From Rhizobium ecuadorense (lineage in GTDB: Bacteria > Pseudomonadota > Alphaproteobacteria > Rhizobiales > Rhizobiaceae): a stretch of 64,000 nucleotides of DNA. Shown here piece after piece: positions 8,822 through 17,410 of the stretch (the stretch's first letter is position 1; every line of letters begins with the position of its first letter). Position numbers and translations under genes: made by a program. The notes under the pieces are model-generated. The model did not search any database. It had not been told where the DNA came from and saw nothing but the letters and a program-made list of their open reading frames with translations. The DNA is taken from contig NZ_LFIO01001790.1 in NCBI RefSeq assembly GCF_001187535.1, positions 165,340 to 229,339 on the forward strand, read 5' to 3'.

Positions 8822-9796
8822 TCAGTCGCGCGGAGCCGCCGCCCGCTGCAGGCGATCGTTGATCGCTTCGCCGAGCCCCTCCTCGGGAATGGCTGAGAAG
8901 GCGATGCTCGACGCGCCGCTGGCATCGGCCCGCTTCATATAGTCGAAAAGATTGGCCGCCGCCTCCGCCAAGTCGCCGCGCGGGCTGAGATCGAGGACGA
9001 TCCGGGCACTGTTTGTGCCGGAGACGGCCGCGCCGCCAAAGGCGATCAGCGCTTCGCCGGGTTCGACCGTCGTCGCATTGAGGCGCACCGAAGCGCCCGG
9101 CGCGTAATGCGAGGCCAGCATGCCCGGCGCTTCGATCGCCGCCGATGCCGTCTTCGCCCGGAGCAGCGGCCGGCCTGCGACCCGCTCGATCTCGCGCGCC
9201 GCCAGGCCGCCAGGGCGTAGCAGCCTCACCCGGTCACCCTCCACCTTGACGATGGTCGATTCGACACCGACGGTGCTGGGGCCCGCATCGAGAATCAACG
9301 GGACCTTCGCCCCAAGATCGGCCTCGACATGGGCCGCACTCGTCGCGCTGACGGCGCCCGACGTATTGGCACTGGGGGCGGCGAGCGGCCGCCCGAAGGC
9401 GCCGATCAGGGCGCCCGCAAAACCTTTCGGCACGCGCACGCCGACGCTGTCGAGACCGGCGGTCGCCAGCGAATGGATCGGGCTTTGCGGTTTCAGCGGC
9501 AGCACCAGGGTCAATGGCCCCGGCCAGAAGGCCGTGGCGAGCGCCCGCGAGACGGGGTCGAATTCGGCGTGCTCCTCGGCCATTTGAAGATCGGCCATAT
9601 GGCAGATCAGCGGATTGAAGCGCGGCCGTCCCTTGGTCTCGTAGATGCGGGTGATCGCCGCCGGATTGGTGGCGTCGGCGGCAAGGCCGTAGACGGTCTC
9701 GGTCGGGATGGCGATGGCAAAGCCGTCGGCAAGAGCGGCTGAGGCCGCCTCGAGTGCTGCCCGCCTGTCTGCCTCTATGTCGATGATGCGTGCCAT
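8822..9796 (-). CDS. L-threonylcarbamoyladenylate synthase (Sua5/YrdC)
   Basis: A 324-residue Sua5-type protein: N-terminal YrdC domain (about residues 1-200; PTETVYGLAADATN, KGRPRFNPLICH, APSANTSG) plus the C-terminal Sua5 domain (from about 210, including LASHYAPGA). The enzyme makes threonylcarbamoyl-AMP from threonine, bicarbonate and ATP for t6A37 modification of ANN-decoding tRNAs. The ATG at 9796 (MARIIDIEADRR) is preferred over the in-frame start at 9871 because homologues begin near here. It is upstream of, and on the same strand as, the FAD-linked dehydrogenase. Confidence 0.92.
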   Translation of the reverse strand: MARIIDIEADRRAALEAASAALADGFAIAIPTETVYGLAADATNPAAITRIYETKGRPRFNPLICHMADLQMAEEHAEFDPVSRALATAFWPGPLTLVLPLKPQSPIHSLATAGLDSVGVRVPKGFAGALIGAFGRPLAAPSANTSGAVSATSAAHVEADLGAKVPLILDAGPSTVGVESTIVKVEGDRVRLLRPGGLAAREIERVAGRPLLRAKTASAAIEAPGMLASHYAPGASVRLNATTVEPGEALIAFGGAAVSGTNSARIVLDLSPRGDLAEAAANLFDYMKRADASGASSIAFSAIPEEGLGEAINDRLQRAAAPRD

Positions 9797-9884
9797 GTGC
9801 TGCCCGATGCTTTGGTCCCGGCAGTCATTAGGCTTTCCGCTGCTTGCGATCAATCGCGTTGTTGGTCTCACCCATGCGTACGCG

Positions 9885-10493
9885 TCACAGCTGGCGGATG
9901 ATTTCGCGCAGCTGTTCGTTGCGGGCGCCGAGCAGCAGGATGTTGCGGATCGCCGCCTGCGGATCGTGGGTGCGGAAGAGCAGGCCGTTGCCGCGCACCG
10001 ACCGGTCGATGCTCATCTTTTCCTGGGAGTTCTCGCCCGCCTTGATGGCGACGGCGAAATACATACGGGAATAGCCGACATCGATGCGTTCGAAGAAATT
10101 GTCGTTCTCGCCGATGTCGGAATAGAAATTGGCGATGTAGAAGGCCCAGCTGACCTCTTCGTAATGGGCGAACTTCGTCCGTGCTGCGGTGACGTGGCAA
10201 TAGCCGAGATGCGGGCTGTCCTCCAGCGTCCGGTGAAAGATCATCTTCGGAAACTGGATCGAGTGGTGAAAGCCGTTGATGTGCTGATGCGTCTTCTCGC
10301 CGGCCACCTGCAGCTTGCGGCCGGTCTTTGCAGCGACTTCGTCATGGGTGAAATAGCGCTTTTCCTCGGCTAGCCAGTGCCGCCGCTCGCGGGGGATGCG
10401 GCCGGTGCGCAGAAATTCGGAATGCGCGGCAATCGGCTGCCGCTCCTGCGATCTGCTTGCATCTCTAGCGTCGAAATAACGGAGTTTGGCCAT
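9885..10493 (-). CDS. Conserved rhizobial hypothetical protein (probably DUF6656)
   Basis: A 202-residue soluble protein that I associate, without a search, with DUF6656. It is rich in histidine and aromatic residues (HQHINGFHHSIQFPKMIFHR, WAFYIANFYSDIGENDNFF), with no signal peptide or membrane segment. The start at 10493 (MAKLRYFDARDASR) was chosen over 10523. The name gives no function and the neighbours (Sua5 downstream on the same strand, Rieske oxygenase divergent) do not suggest one. Confidence 0.65.
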   Translation of the reverse strand: MAKLRYFDARDASRSQERQPIAAHSEFLRTGRIPRERRHWLAEEKRYFTHDEVAAKTGRKLQVAGEKTHQHINGFHHSIQFPKMIFHRTLEDSPHLGYCHVTAARTKFAHYEEVSWAFYIANFYSDIGENDNFFERIDVGYSRMYFAVAIKAGENSQEKMSIDRSVRGNGLLFRTHDPQAAIRNILLLGARNEQLREIIRQL

Positions 10494-10902
10494 GGTTCGC
10501 GTGCTTCGTCGGTCTCGGATCATGATGAGGATAGGACCGTATGCTTAAGGCGGTGTTAAAATGGTGCGGGTTGCCGCCCGCGTGGCAGGCAGATATCGGC
10601 CCATGTCGCAAATGCGATGGCGGTCTCTATCGGGCCGCGGGCCTCTTTGTGGATCGGGTCTTTACGCCATGTCGCAATTGACGATAATTGCCGGCAGAGT
10701 CGGCCGAGGCGATCGACCGGGTCAGCGAATTTAAGCCCTGCCGCATCCTGTCGTCAATTTCGAAGCCGATGTCGCATTACAACCGAGCGGCAGAGATGCC
10801 AGGTGATTAAATGGGTCCAGGTGATTAAATGGGCGCCATGAACAATTCTCCCGAAGGAGAAGGAAGCGGGCGCGCTTCCGCCGGGTGCACGAGGACATGA
10901 AG
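10494..10902. other. 409-base intergenic region with repeated short motifs
   Basis: No convincing gene is present between the divergent hypothetical protein and the Rieske oxygenase. It contains three copies of ATGTCGCA (10603, 10669, 10769) and an 18-base tandem duplication (10799-10834). Short open frames here lack ribosome sites and recognisable products. Confidence 0.6.
10603..10834 (+). promoter_or_regulatory. Candidate control region of the Rieske oxygenase gene
   Basis: Three ATGTCGCA octamers on the + strand start at 10603, 10669 and 10769, and are followed by a tandem duplication (CCAGGTGATTAAATGGGT at 10799-10816; the same with a final C at 10817-10834). Both sit within 300 bases of the oxygenase start, as direct-repeat operators for an activator might. 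No regulator is encoded nearby; the link to quaternary-amine regulators of the GbdR type is a guess. Confidence 0.4.
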
Positions 10903-12147
10903 ATGGATATTCGCAACAACGTTTTGCGTCAGCTCAAGAACCGCCGTGAGGGCTTCAGCCTCGAGCGGCCATTCTACATCGACGAGGATTATTTCCAGCT
11001 CGACATGGAGATGATCTATTATCGCGACTGGCTGTTCATCGGCCATGATTGCGAGCTGCCGAAGCCGGGCGCCTATTTCACCGTCCAGATCGGCAGCTAC
11101 CCCGTCGTCGTCGTCCGCGGCCGCGACAATGTCATCCGCGCCTTCCACAACAGCTGTCGCCATCGCGGCTCGCGCGTCTGCACCAAGGAGCACGGCTCCT
11201 CCGTGCGTCTGGTCTGCCCCTATCACCAGTGGACCTACGATCTCGAAGGCAAGCTCGCCTTCGCCCGCCACATGGGCGATGATTTCGACAAGACCGGCTT
11301 CAACCTGAAGCCCGTCCATTGCGAAATCGTCGCAGGCTATGTCTTCATCTGCCTTGCCGACACTGCTCCGGACTTCCAGCCGGTGCGCGACAAGATCGAG
11401 CCCTATGTCGCGCCGCACCGGATCAGCGAGAGCAAGGTCGCCTTCCAGAGCACGATCATCGAGAAGGGCAACTGGAAGCTCGTCTGGGAAAACAACCGCG
11501 AGTGCTATCACTGCGCCGCCAATCACCCCGAACTCTGCCGCACCTATCCCGAAGCCCCGAGCGTCACCGGCACGGATGGCGGCGCCGACGATCCGGAAAT
11601 TGCCGGCCATTGGGCGCGCTGCGAGGCCGCCGGCCTGCCGAGCAAGTTCCAGATTTCGCCGGACGGCCAGTTCCGCACCGCCCGCATGCCGCTGATCGAG
11701 GATGCCGAGAGCTACACCATGTCGGGCAAGCCGGCCGTCAAGCGCCGGATTGCCGACGATATCGCGATTGACCGTATCGGCACCATGCTGCTCTTCCACT
11801 ATCCGACGACGTGGAACCACCTGCTTGGTGACCATGCCATCTCCTTCCGGGTGCTGCCGCTCAGCGCCAACGAGACGGCGGTGACGACCAAGTGGCTCGT
11901 CCACAAGGACGCCGTCGAAGGCGTGGATTACAATCTCGAGGAACTGACCCACGTCTGGACCGAGACCAACGACCAGGACCGCCGCATCGTCGAGGAGAAC
12001 GCCTTCGGCATTCACTCTCCGGCCTATGAACCCGGCCCCTATTCTTCCCTGCACGAGGGGGGCGTCATGCAGTTCCTCGAATGGTATTCGAACTTCATGG
12101 TCAACCGTCTGCAGGGTGATAAGGCCAAGATCTCTGCCGTTGCCTAA
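10903..12147 (+). CDS. Rieske (2Fe-2S) aromatic-ring-hydroxylating oxygenase alpha subunit, amine-demethylase type
   Basis: A 414-residue oxygenase alpha subunit. The Rieske motif is CRHRGS then CPYHQWTY about 17 residues later (C-x-H ... C-x2-H), and the mononuclear iron site lies in NNRECYHCAANHPELC. The GbcA/stachydrine-demethylase branch of this family oxidatively demethylates glycine betaine or proline betaine with a separate ferredoxin-NAD(P)H reductase. Such a substrate is plausible here, but no reductase gene is adjacent. The ATG at 10903 has GAGG eight bases upstream; GTG 10885 and ATG 10897 are alternatives. The long open frame on the opposite strand is a shadow. Confidence 0.85.
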   Translation: MDIRNNVLRQLKNRREGFSLERPFYIDEDYFQLDMEMIYYRDWLFIGHDCELPKPGAYFTVQIGSYPVVVVRGRDNVIRAFHNSCRHRGSRVCTKEHGSSVRLVCPYHQWTYDLEGKLAFARHMGDDFDKTGFNLKPVHCEIVAGYVFICLADTAPDFQPVRDKIEPYVAPHRISESKVAFQSTIIEKGNWKLVWENNRECYHCAANHPELCRTYPEAPSVTGTDGGADDPEIAGHWARCEAAGLPSKFQISPDGQFRTARMPLIEDAESYTMSGKPAVKRRIADDIAIDRIGTMLLFHYPTTWNHLLGDHAISFRVLPLSANETAVTTKWLVHKDAVEGVDYNLEELTHVWTETNDQDRRIVEENAFGIHSPAYEPGPYSSLHEGGVMQFLEWYSNFMVNRLQGDKAKISAVA

Positions 12148-12316
12148 CCACACTTCGGAAGAGATGGATTGAACGGGCTCCGTCCCGGTTAATGCCCGGT
12201 TCAGATCGATTTCTTTAAAAATACGAAAGCAGCCGGCCCCCCGGCCGCTTTCGGAACCATTCCGGCACGAAAGCGTTGCTGAGCAGGCGGTTACCGCTGT
12301 TGAATGGGAGAGAAGA

Positions 12317-12787
12317 ATGTTCGGTTTGAGTAACAAGATCGCGACCGCAGTTCTGGCTGCCGCCGTCGTTCTGACAGGGTTCGTGCCGTCGCAGGCAATC
12401 CAGATGCCGACCGCCCCGCAGGTGGAAAAATCCTCCGCCGTCGAGAATGTCCAATACCGCCGCTACTATCGCCGTGATTATTACCGTCCCGGCTATCGCC
12501 CCGGCGCCTATTACCGTCCCGGCTATTACGGCGGCTATCGCGGATATTCCTACTACCGCCCGGGCTATCGTCACTATAACGGCTACTGGTACCCGCTCGC
12601 CGCCTTCGGCGCCGGCGCGGTCATCGGCGGCGCCATTGTCGCCCAGCCGCGTTATGTCGAGCCCGCGCCCCGCATGGGTTCAAGCCACGTCGCCTGGTGC
12701 GCCAACCGCTACCGCTCCTATCGCGCCTACGACAACACGTTCCAGCCCTATAACGGCCCCCGCCAGCAGTGCTATTCGCCGTATTGA
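12317..12787 (+). CDS. BA14K family protein
   Basis: A 156-residue exported protein: signal peptide (about residues 1-28), a Tyr/Arg/Pro/Gly-rich repetitive region (repeats of YYRPGYR type), a hydrophobic glycine-rich segment (LAAFGAGAVIGGAIVA), and the BA14K C-terminal signature with WCANRYRSYRAYDNTF and a terminal QQCYSPY. BA14K proteins were first described as immunoreactive lectin-like proteins of Brucella and are common in Rhizobiales envelopes. A GAGAGAAG ribosome site precedes the ATG. It stands alone. Confidence 0.85.
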   Translation: MFGLSNKIATAVLAAAVVLTGFVPSQAIQMPTAPQVEKSSAVENVQYRRYYRRDYYRPGYRPGAYYRPGYYGGYRGYSYYRPGYRHYNGYWYPLAAFGAGAVIGGAIVAQPRYVEPAPRMGSSHVAWCANRYRSYRAYDNTFQPYNGPRQQCYSPY

Positions 12788-12844
12788 GGTGAGGTGAGGC
12801 AAGCGCGACGCGAGTTGCTTCGGCGGAGGAATTGGCCGAAACAT

Positions 12845-12895
12845 CACCCACCCTCCTTCCTCCTCGGGCTTGAGTCGAGATGACGGAGGGTGGGG
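12845..12895. repeat. Imperfect palindromic repeat (CCACCCTCC family), copy 1
   Basis: The arms CACCCACCCTCCTTCC and GACGGAGGGTGGGGG flank a centre around CTCGGGCTTGAGTCGAG. The element resembles the cleaner palindrome at 13465-13515, and a fragment (GACGGAGGGTGGGGTGG) occurs near 25250. It lies in the 292-base gap between the BA14K and DUF982 genes, where I see nothing else. Confidence 0.55.
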
Positions 12896-13079
12896 GAAGC
12901 TCTGCCCCTAATTCCGTGGGATATCCGGGTCAGAAGCGCCCGTGGTCCGAGATACGATGCGCCGCGACTTTGTTGGACGGGCTTCCGTCAGCAACCGCTC
13001 ATGGACCTGCGCATGCGGCGCAACGAGAGGGCGCTGGCATGAAAGCCGGTGAACCATTTCATCGTCGGCTGCGAAAAAC

Positions 13080-13343
13080 TCAGTGAACGGCTGTTATCAC
13101 CGACATGCCAGCTTCGTCGGCGGCACGGATCAGCGCTGCTCGCGCGTCGTCAGCCGGAATTTCCCCACGAATCGCATCCCGGCATGCCCTAATCGCAATG
13201 AGATATTCGTCTCCATCGTCGATCGGCCAGCCAACCGTCAGCATCTCGGCAGCCTGCACAAGGCTTGCAACAAGCTTGTATTTTTCCGGCCCACTCACAA
13301 CGAGCATCAGAGGGACGAACTCTTCGGATATGCACCATTCCAT
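13080..13343 (-). CDS. DUF982 domain-containing small protein
   Basis: An 87-residue protein matching the DUF982 pattern common in Rhizobiales: an N-terminal beta region, a VQAAEMLTVGWPIDDGDEY segment, then ACRDAIRGEIPADDARAALI. Function unknown; members often occur as many paralogues in rhizobial genomes. The ATG at 13343 has GGGGAGG ten bases upstream and is preferred over the in-frame GTG at 13361. It is flanked by palindromic repeats on both sides. Confidence 0.75.
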   Translation of the reverse strand: MEWCISEEFVPLMLVVSGPEKYKLVASLVQAAEMLTVGWPIDDGDEYLIAIRACRDAIRGEIPADDARAALIRAADEAGMSVITAVH

Positions 13344-13464
13344 GACAATTGGCCTCCCCACGGTAAATGTATTAGTAACCGTGCAAGAACCGTTCCGGGT
13401 GAGGTGGGGTACGCGCAGCGTCGCGCAATTGCGTTGTGCCGACCGTGAGTTTCGCCGAACGTAA

Positions 13465-13515
13465 CCCCACCCTCCGTCCTCCTCGGGTCAAACCCGAGGA
13501 GGACGGAGCGTGGGG
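13465..13515. repeat. Near-perfect 24-bp-arm palindrome (CCACCCTCC family), copy 2
   Basis: Arms at 13465-13488 and 13492-13515 are reverse complements with one mismatch around a three-base loop (CAA). No T-run follows, so it is more likely a repetitive extragenic palindrome than an intrinsic terminator. It lies between the DUF982 start and the end of the CorA-type gene and shares its outer arms with 12845-12895. Confidence 0.75.
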
Positions 13516-13588
13516 CAATCTCTGCGGCTAGAACGGTGACGTTTGCTGAATAGCAGCGGAATTGCCAACACCCACCGCACGTCTCAAT

Positions 13589-14584
13589 TCAAAGAATATC
13601 CACCCGCCGCAGCAGCCACCAGGCAAAGGCGATCGAGGCGACGATGAGGGCGACGGCGTATTCGGTGCCGTAGTCGCCGACGGCGAAGGGCAGGTTGGCG
13701 GTGTTCATGCCGAAGAAACCGGTCACCAGGGTCGGCGGCAGCAGGAAGGCCGTCATGATCGACAGCAGATAGAGGTGGCGGTTGGTCTCGGAGGATTGCT
13801 TCGAGTCGATTTCTTCGTGCAGCAGGCGCGCCCGGTCCTGCAGCGCATAGATGTCGTGGTCGACCGTTTCCAGCCGGCTCGTCAGCCGCCGCGCCACATC
13901 GTCGAAGCCGAAGGGCATTTCGTCGTCGTCGGCGGCCGCCGCGCGGCGCATCAGCGCCAGCACCGTGCGCAGATGCCGGTGCAGCCTGACCACGGTGCGC
14001 CGCACCGGCGCCAGCCGTCGGCGTTCGTCGCGCGGCGCGTTGTCGTAGACGAAATCCTCGATCAGGTTCAGTTCATCGGTGAGCTCGATGACGATGGCGA
14101 TCAGCGTGCGCTGAAACTCGATCACCAGCAGTTCGAACAGATCGACCGGCCGTGAGAATTTGCCCGGATTCTTCTCGATCAGCGCCCGCGCCCGCTCGAC
14201 GCTGCGCAGCGGCTGCAGCCTGGTGGTGATGATGAAGCGGTCGGACATGGCGAAATGCAGCCAGCCGAGATTGCTGGTGTCCTCAGCGAAATCGCGCTGG
14301 CAGTCGACGAGCGTGCCGTAGAGCATCTGCTCGTCGACGGTGATGGTTGCATGCGTGTCACGCGTCGTCAGCGCCGATTTCGCATCCTCCGTCAGCCCGG
14401 TAAGGGTTTCGAGCAATGCCGGCACGCGGGCGTCGACAAGGTTGAGGTGCAGCCAGTAGAAACAATCGTCGGCGGTCAGATCCGCTACCGTCGCACTGTT
14501 ATTCAGCCGCACCGCCGTCTTTTCACCCGGCGAAAAGCGGTAGGCCCAGACGAAGCCGGGTATGTTGGCGGGCAATGTATCCAT
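13589..14584 (-). CDS. CorA-family divalent cation transporter (ZntB-like)
   Basis: A 331-residue CorA-superfamily protein: a large N-terminal cytoplasmic domain, a long helix rich in charged residues (about residues 150-265), then two C-terminal membrane segments. The signature GFFGMN is at the end of the first. The classical MPEL of Mg-transporting CorA is replaced (TANLP), which fits ZntB-like members that move Zn2+; this remains uncertain. The ATG at 14584 has AAGGA upstream and is better than 14671. Confidence 0.85.
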   Translation of the reverse strand: MDTLPANIPGFVWAYRFSPGEKTAVRLNNSATVADLTADDCFYWLHLNLVDARVPALLETLTGLTEDAKSALTTRDTHATITVDEQMLYGTLVDCQRDFAEDTSNLGWLHFAMSDRFIITTRLQPLRSVERARALIEKNPGKFSRPVDLFELLVIEFQRTLIAIVIELTDELNLIEDFVYDNAPRDERRRLAPVRRTVVRLHRHLRTVLALMRRAAAADDDEMPFGFDDVARRLTSRLETVDHDIYALQDRARLLHEEIDSKQSSETNRHLYLLSIMTAFLLPPTLVTGFFGMNTANLPFAVGDYGTEYAVALIVASIAFAWWLLRRVDIL

Positions 14585-14724
14585 TGGTCGCCGATCCTTT
14601 GCGAAGGCGATGTCGTTTTCGGAGATTTCCCCTAGAGAAACTTCATGACGTCCATTTGTGCGAGGGTGCAAGGGCCAAGCGCTGTTTCCGGTGAATTATC
14701 ACATGGCAGGCCGGGAAATCGAAA

Positions 14725-14740
14725 TTGACGTTTACGTAAA
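14725..14740 (+). promoter_or_regulatory. LiuR-like operator upstream of the acyl-CoA dehydrogenase
   Basis: The sequence TTGACGTTTACGTAAA has two ACGT cores spaced by two bases and is nearly palindromic. It resembles published sites of LiuR, a MerR-family repressor of branched-chain amino acid and acyl-CoA degradation genes. It lies 74 bases before the start of an acyl-CoA dehydrogenase, which fits. No MerR gene is in the window. Recognition is by eye only. Confidence 0.45.
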
Positions 14741-14814
14741 AATCAATTAGCCCTTTGCCACGGAAGGCTTTGCCCAAGGGCAGACAATGCAGGCCGGTCC
14801 CGCGGAGGAAGACA

Positions 14815-16593
14815 ATGTACAAGGCGCCCGTCGAGGAAATCGCGTTCACGTTGAAGCACGTAGCCGGCATGGGCGAGGCGGTTTCCCAAGGGCATCTCGG
14901 CGATCTCGGCGAAGATCTGATCGACGCGATCCTCTCCGAAGCGGGACGTTTTGCCACAGAGGAGGTGGCGCCGCTCGCCGACATCGGCGACCGCCAGGGC
15001 GCCCGTCTGGAAGGGGACGAGGTCAGGCTGCCGGACGGCTGGCGCGATCTCTATCGCAATTGGATCGCCGGCGGCTGGAACGGCCTGACGGCGCCCGCAG
15101 CTTTCGGCGGCCAGGCTCTGCCGCATATGCTGAATGTCGCCGCACTGGAAATGTGGAATTCCGGTTCCATGGCCTTTGCGCTCGCCCCGACGCTGACGAT
15201 GGGCGCCATCGAGGCGGTCAGCGCCCATGGCAGCGCTGCGCTGAAGGAGACATATCTGGCAAGGATGGTGTCCGGCGAATGGACCGGCACCATGAACCTG
15301 ACCGAGCCGCATGCCGGCTCCGATCTCGGTGTACTGAAAGCCCGCGCCGAGCGCCGCGCCGACGGCAGCTACCGCATCTTCGGCCAGAAGATCTTCATCA
15401 CCTGGGGCGAGCATGACGCGGCCGACAATATCATTCATCTGGTGCTGGCCCGCCTGCCGGATGCGCCGGCCGGCACCCGCGGCATTTCGCTCTTTCTGGT
15501 GCCGAAATTCCTGGTGAACGACGACAGCTCGCTTGGCCCCCGCAACGATCTGTTCTGCCACTCGCTCGAGCACAAGCTCGGCATCCACGGCTCGCCGACC
15601 TGCACGATGATCTATGGCGACGGCCGGTTCGGCGACGAAAAAGGTGCTGTCGGATGGCTGGTCGGCGAGGAGAACAAGGGGCTCGCCTGCATGTTCACGA
15701 TGATGAACAATGCCCGTCTCGCCGTCGGCATGCAGGGCGTGGCGATCGCCGAGGCCGCCACCCAGAAGGCGCTCGCCTATGCCAGGGAGCGCACCCAGGG
15801 CAAGGCGCCCGGCTGGAGCGGGCCCGGCATGAGCCAGATCGTCGAACATCCCGATGTCATCAGGATGCTGCTGACGATGAAGGCGCTGACCCAAGGGTCG
15901 CGCGCCATCTCCTATGCCTGCGCCCATGCGATCGACATGTCCCACCGGGCAGGCGATACGAGCCGCCACTGGCAGGAACGCGCCGCGCTGCTGACGCCGA
16001 TCGCCAAGTCCTTTTCCACCGACGCCGGCGTCGACGTCGCCTCGCTCGGCATTCAGGTGCATGGCGGCATGGGCTTCATCGAGGAGACCGGTGCGGCGCG
16101 TTATCTCCGCGACGCCCGGATCGCGCCGATCTACGAGGGCACCAACGGCATCCAGGCGATCGACCTCGTCACCCGCAAGCTGCCGCTCTCCGGCGGCGAT
16201 CAGGTGACGGGCTTCATCGCTGAATTGAAGGAGATCGCCGACAGCGTCCGCCGCGCCAATCTCGATGGCTTCGGCGAGACCGCCGCCAGGCTCGACGCAG
16301 CGATTTCTGATCTCGAAGCGGCGACCGCCTGGCTGACGAAGATGCTGGCCGATGGCAAGGCGGCCGAGGCGCTCTCGGGTGCGACACCCTATCAGCGCCT
16401 GTTCGGCCTCGTGCTCACCGGCTGCTATCTCGCCAAGGGCGCTCTTGCCGAAAGCGGCGACGGCAGGGGCGAGGGCCGCGTCGCGCTCTGCCGCTTCGCC
16501 GCCGAAAACCTGCTGGCCGAGACCGCAGCCCTTGGCGACCGCGTGGTCAATGGCGCGGCAAGCCTTGCCGCCGCCCGCATCCTGCTCGCCTGA
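14815..16593 (+). CDS. Acyl-CoA dehydrogenase with C-terminal extension (DmdC/FadE-like)
   Basis: A 592-residue flavoprotein. It has the acyl-CoA dehydrogenase N, M and catalytic domains (TEPHAGSDLG; HGGMGFIEETGAARYLRD; the glutamate in IAPIYEGTNGIQA is the likely catalytic base) plus the extra C-terminal domain seen in the roughly 590-residue subclass that includes 3-methylmercaptopropionyl-CoA dehydrogenase DmdC. It oxidises an acyl-CoA to 2-enoyl-CoA; chain type is not predictable. The start has GGAGGAAGACA just upstream. The next gene, an enoyl-CoA hydratase 29 bases downstream, would act on its product, so the two form a beta-oxidation-type operon. Confidence 0.9.
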   Translation: MYKAPVEEIAFTLKHVAGMGEAVSQGHLGDLGEDLIDAILSEAGRFATEEVAPLADIGDRQGARLEGDEVRLPDGWRDLYRNWIAGGWNGLTAPAAFGGQALPHMLNVAALEMWNSGSMAFALAPTLTMGAIEAVSAHGSAALKETYLARMVSGEWTGTMNLTEPHAGSDLGVLKARAERRADGSYRIFGQKIFITWGEHDAADNIIHLVLARLPDAPAGTRGISLFLVPKFLVNDDSSLGPRNDLFCHSLEHKLGIHGSPTCTMIYGDGRFGDEKGAVGWLVGEENKGLACMFTMMNNARLAVGMQGVAIAEAATQKALAYARERTQGKAPGWSGPGMSQIVEHPDVIRMLLTMKALTQGSRAISYACAHAIDMSHRAGDTSRHWQERAALLTPIAKSFSTDAGVDVASLGIQVHGGMGFIEETGAARYLRDARIAPIYEGTNGIQAIDLVTRKLPLSGGDQVTGFIAELKEIADSVRRANLDGFGETAARLDAAISDLEAATAWLTKMLADGKAAEALSGATPYQRLFGLVLTGCYLAKGALAESGDGRGEGRVALCRFAAENLLAETAALGDRVVNGAASLAAARILLA

Positions 16594-16622
16594 GGCGACC
16601 CCAAGACCTCTGAGGAGATTCC

Positions 16623-17378
16623 ATGACCGATCACATCATCGTCGAGCAGCCTTCCGCCCATCCCGGCGTCCAGCTCATCCGCTTCAACCGGCCGGAGAAG
16701 AAGAACGCCATCACCCGTGCCATGTACCGGACAATGGCCGATGCGCTGAAGGCGGCCGATGCCGATCCCGCCATCCGCGCCATAGCCTTTCTCGGCACCG
16801 AGGGCTGCTTTTCCTCAGGCAATGATCTGAACGACTTCCTTGCCGCCGCGGTCGGCGGCGGCGGCCTGGAGCAGGAAATCCTCGATTTCCTCTATGCGCT
16901 GGTGAAGGCCGAAAAACCGGTGGTCTCCGGCGTTGACGGTCTGGCGATCGGCATCGGCTCGACCATCCATCTCCATTGTGACCTGACGATCGCCTCGAGC
17001 CGCAGCCAGTTCCGTACCCCCTTTGTCGATCTGGCGCTGGTGCCGGAGGCTGGCTCCAGTCTGGTTGCGCCGCGCCTGATGGGCCACCAGCGCGCCTTCG
17101 CCATGCTCGCGGCCGGAGAGGCCTTTTCCGCAGCGGAGGCAAAGGAGGCCGGTCTCATCTGGAAGGTGGTCGAACCCGGTGAAGTCGATGCTATGACGCT
17201 GACGACCGCCGCTCGCCTTGCCGCCAAGCCGCCGCAGGCGCTGCGTATCGCCCGCGATCTCGTCCGTGGCGACAGGGACGAGATCATCGCCCGCATCGAC
17301 GAGGAGGCCGGCCATTTCTCCGCCCGTCTGAAAAGCGCCGAAGCCCGGGCCGCCTTCGAAGCCTTCATGCGCCGCTGA
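16623..17378 (+). CDS. Enoyl-CoA hydratase/isomerase family protein
   Basis: A 251-residue crotonase-fold protein. Typical landmarks are RFNRPEKKNAITRAM, the oxyanion-hole segments FSSGNDLNDF and GLAIGIGSTIHLHCD, and LVPEAGSS carrying one of the catalytic acids. It would hydrate or isomerise a 2-enoyl-CoA. AGGAGATTCC precedes the ATG. Position directly after an acyl-CoA dehydrogenase supports a shared degradation step. Confidence 0.9.
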   Translation: MTDHIIVEQPSAHPGVQLIRFNRPEKKNAITRAMYRTMADALKAADADPAIRAIAFLGTEGCFSSGNDLNDFLAAAVGGGGLEQEILDFLYALVKAEKPVVSGVDGLAIGIGSTIHLHCDLTIASSRSQFRTPFVDLALVPEAGSSLVAPRLMGHQRAFAMLAAGEAFSAAEAKEAGLIWKVVEPGEVDAMTLTTAARLAAKPPQALRIARDLVRGDRDEIIARIDEEAGHFSARLKSAEARAAFEAFMRR

Positions 17379-17410
17379 AGCGCTTCACATTTTTGCTGGA
17401 ACTGCTTTAA
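17377..17410 (+). repeat. Short rhizobial interspersed repeat, forward copy
   Basis: A 34-base segment ending ACTGCTTTAA, overlapping the enoyl-CoA hydratase stop. It resembles in reverse complement the segment at 27526-27559 (both have GAA...CACA...TTTTT...TGCTYTAA). Similar sequences are scattered in rhizobial genomes, as I recall. Similarity is moderate. Confidence 0.4.

Noticed and set aside
10825..12336. 503-codon minus-strand frame opposite the Rieske oxygenase
   Set aside because: It overlaps a gene with intact Rieske and iron motifs and has no recognisable domain of its own.
12880..13086. Short plus-strand frame of 68 codons
   Set aside because: It starts inside a palindromic repeat, has no ribosome site and resembles no family.
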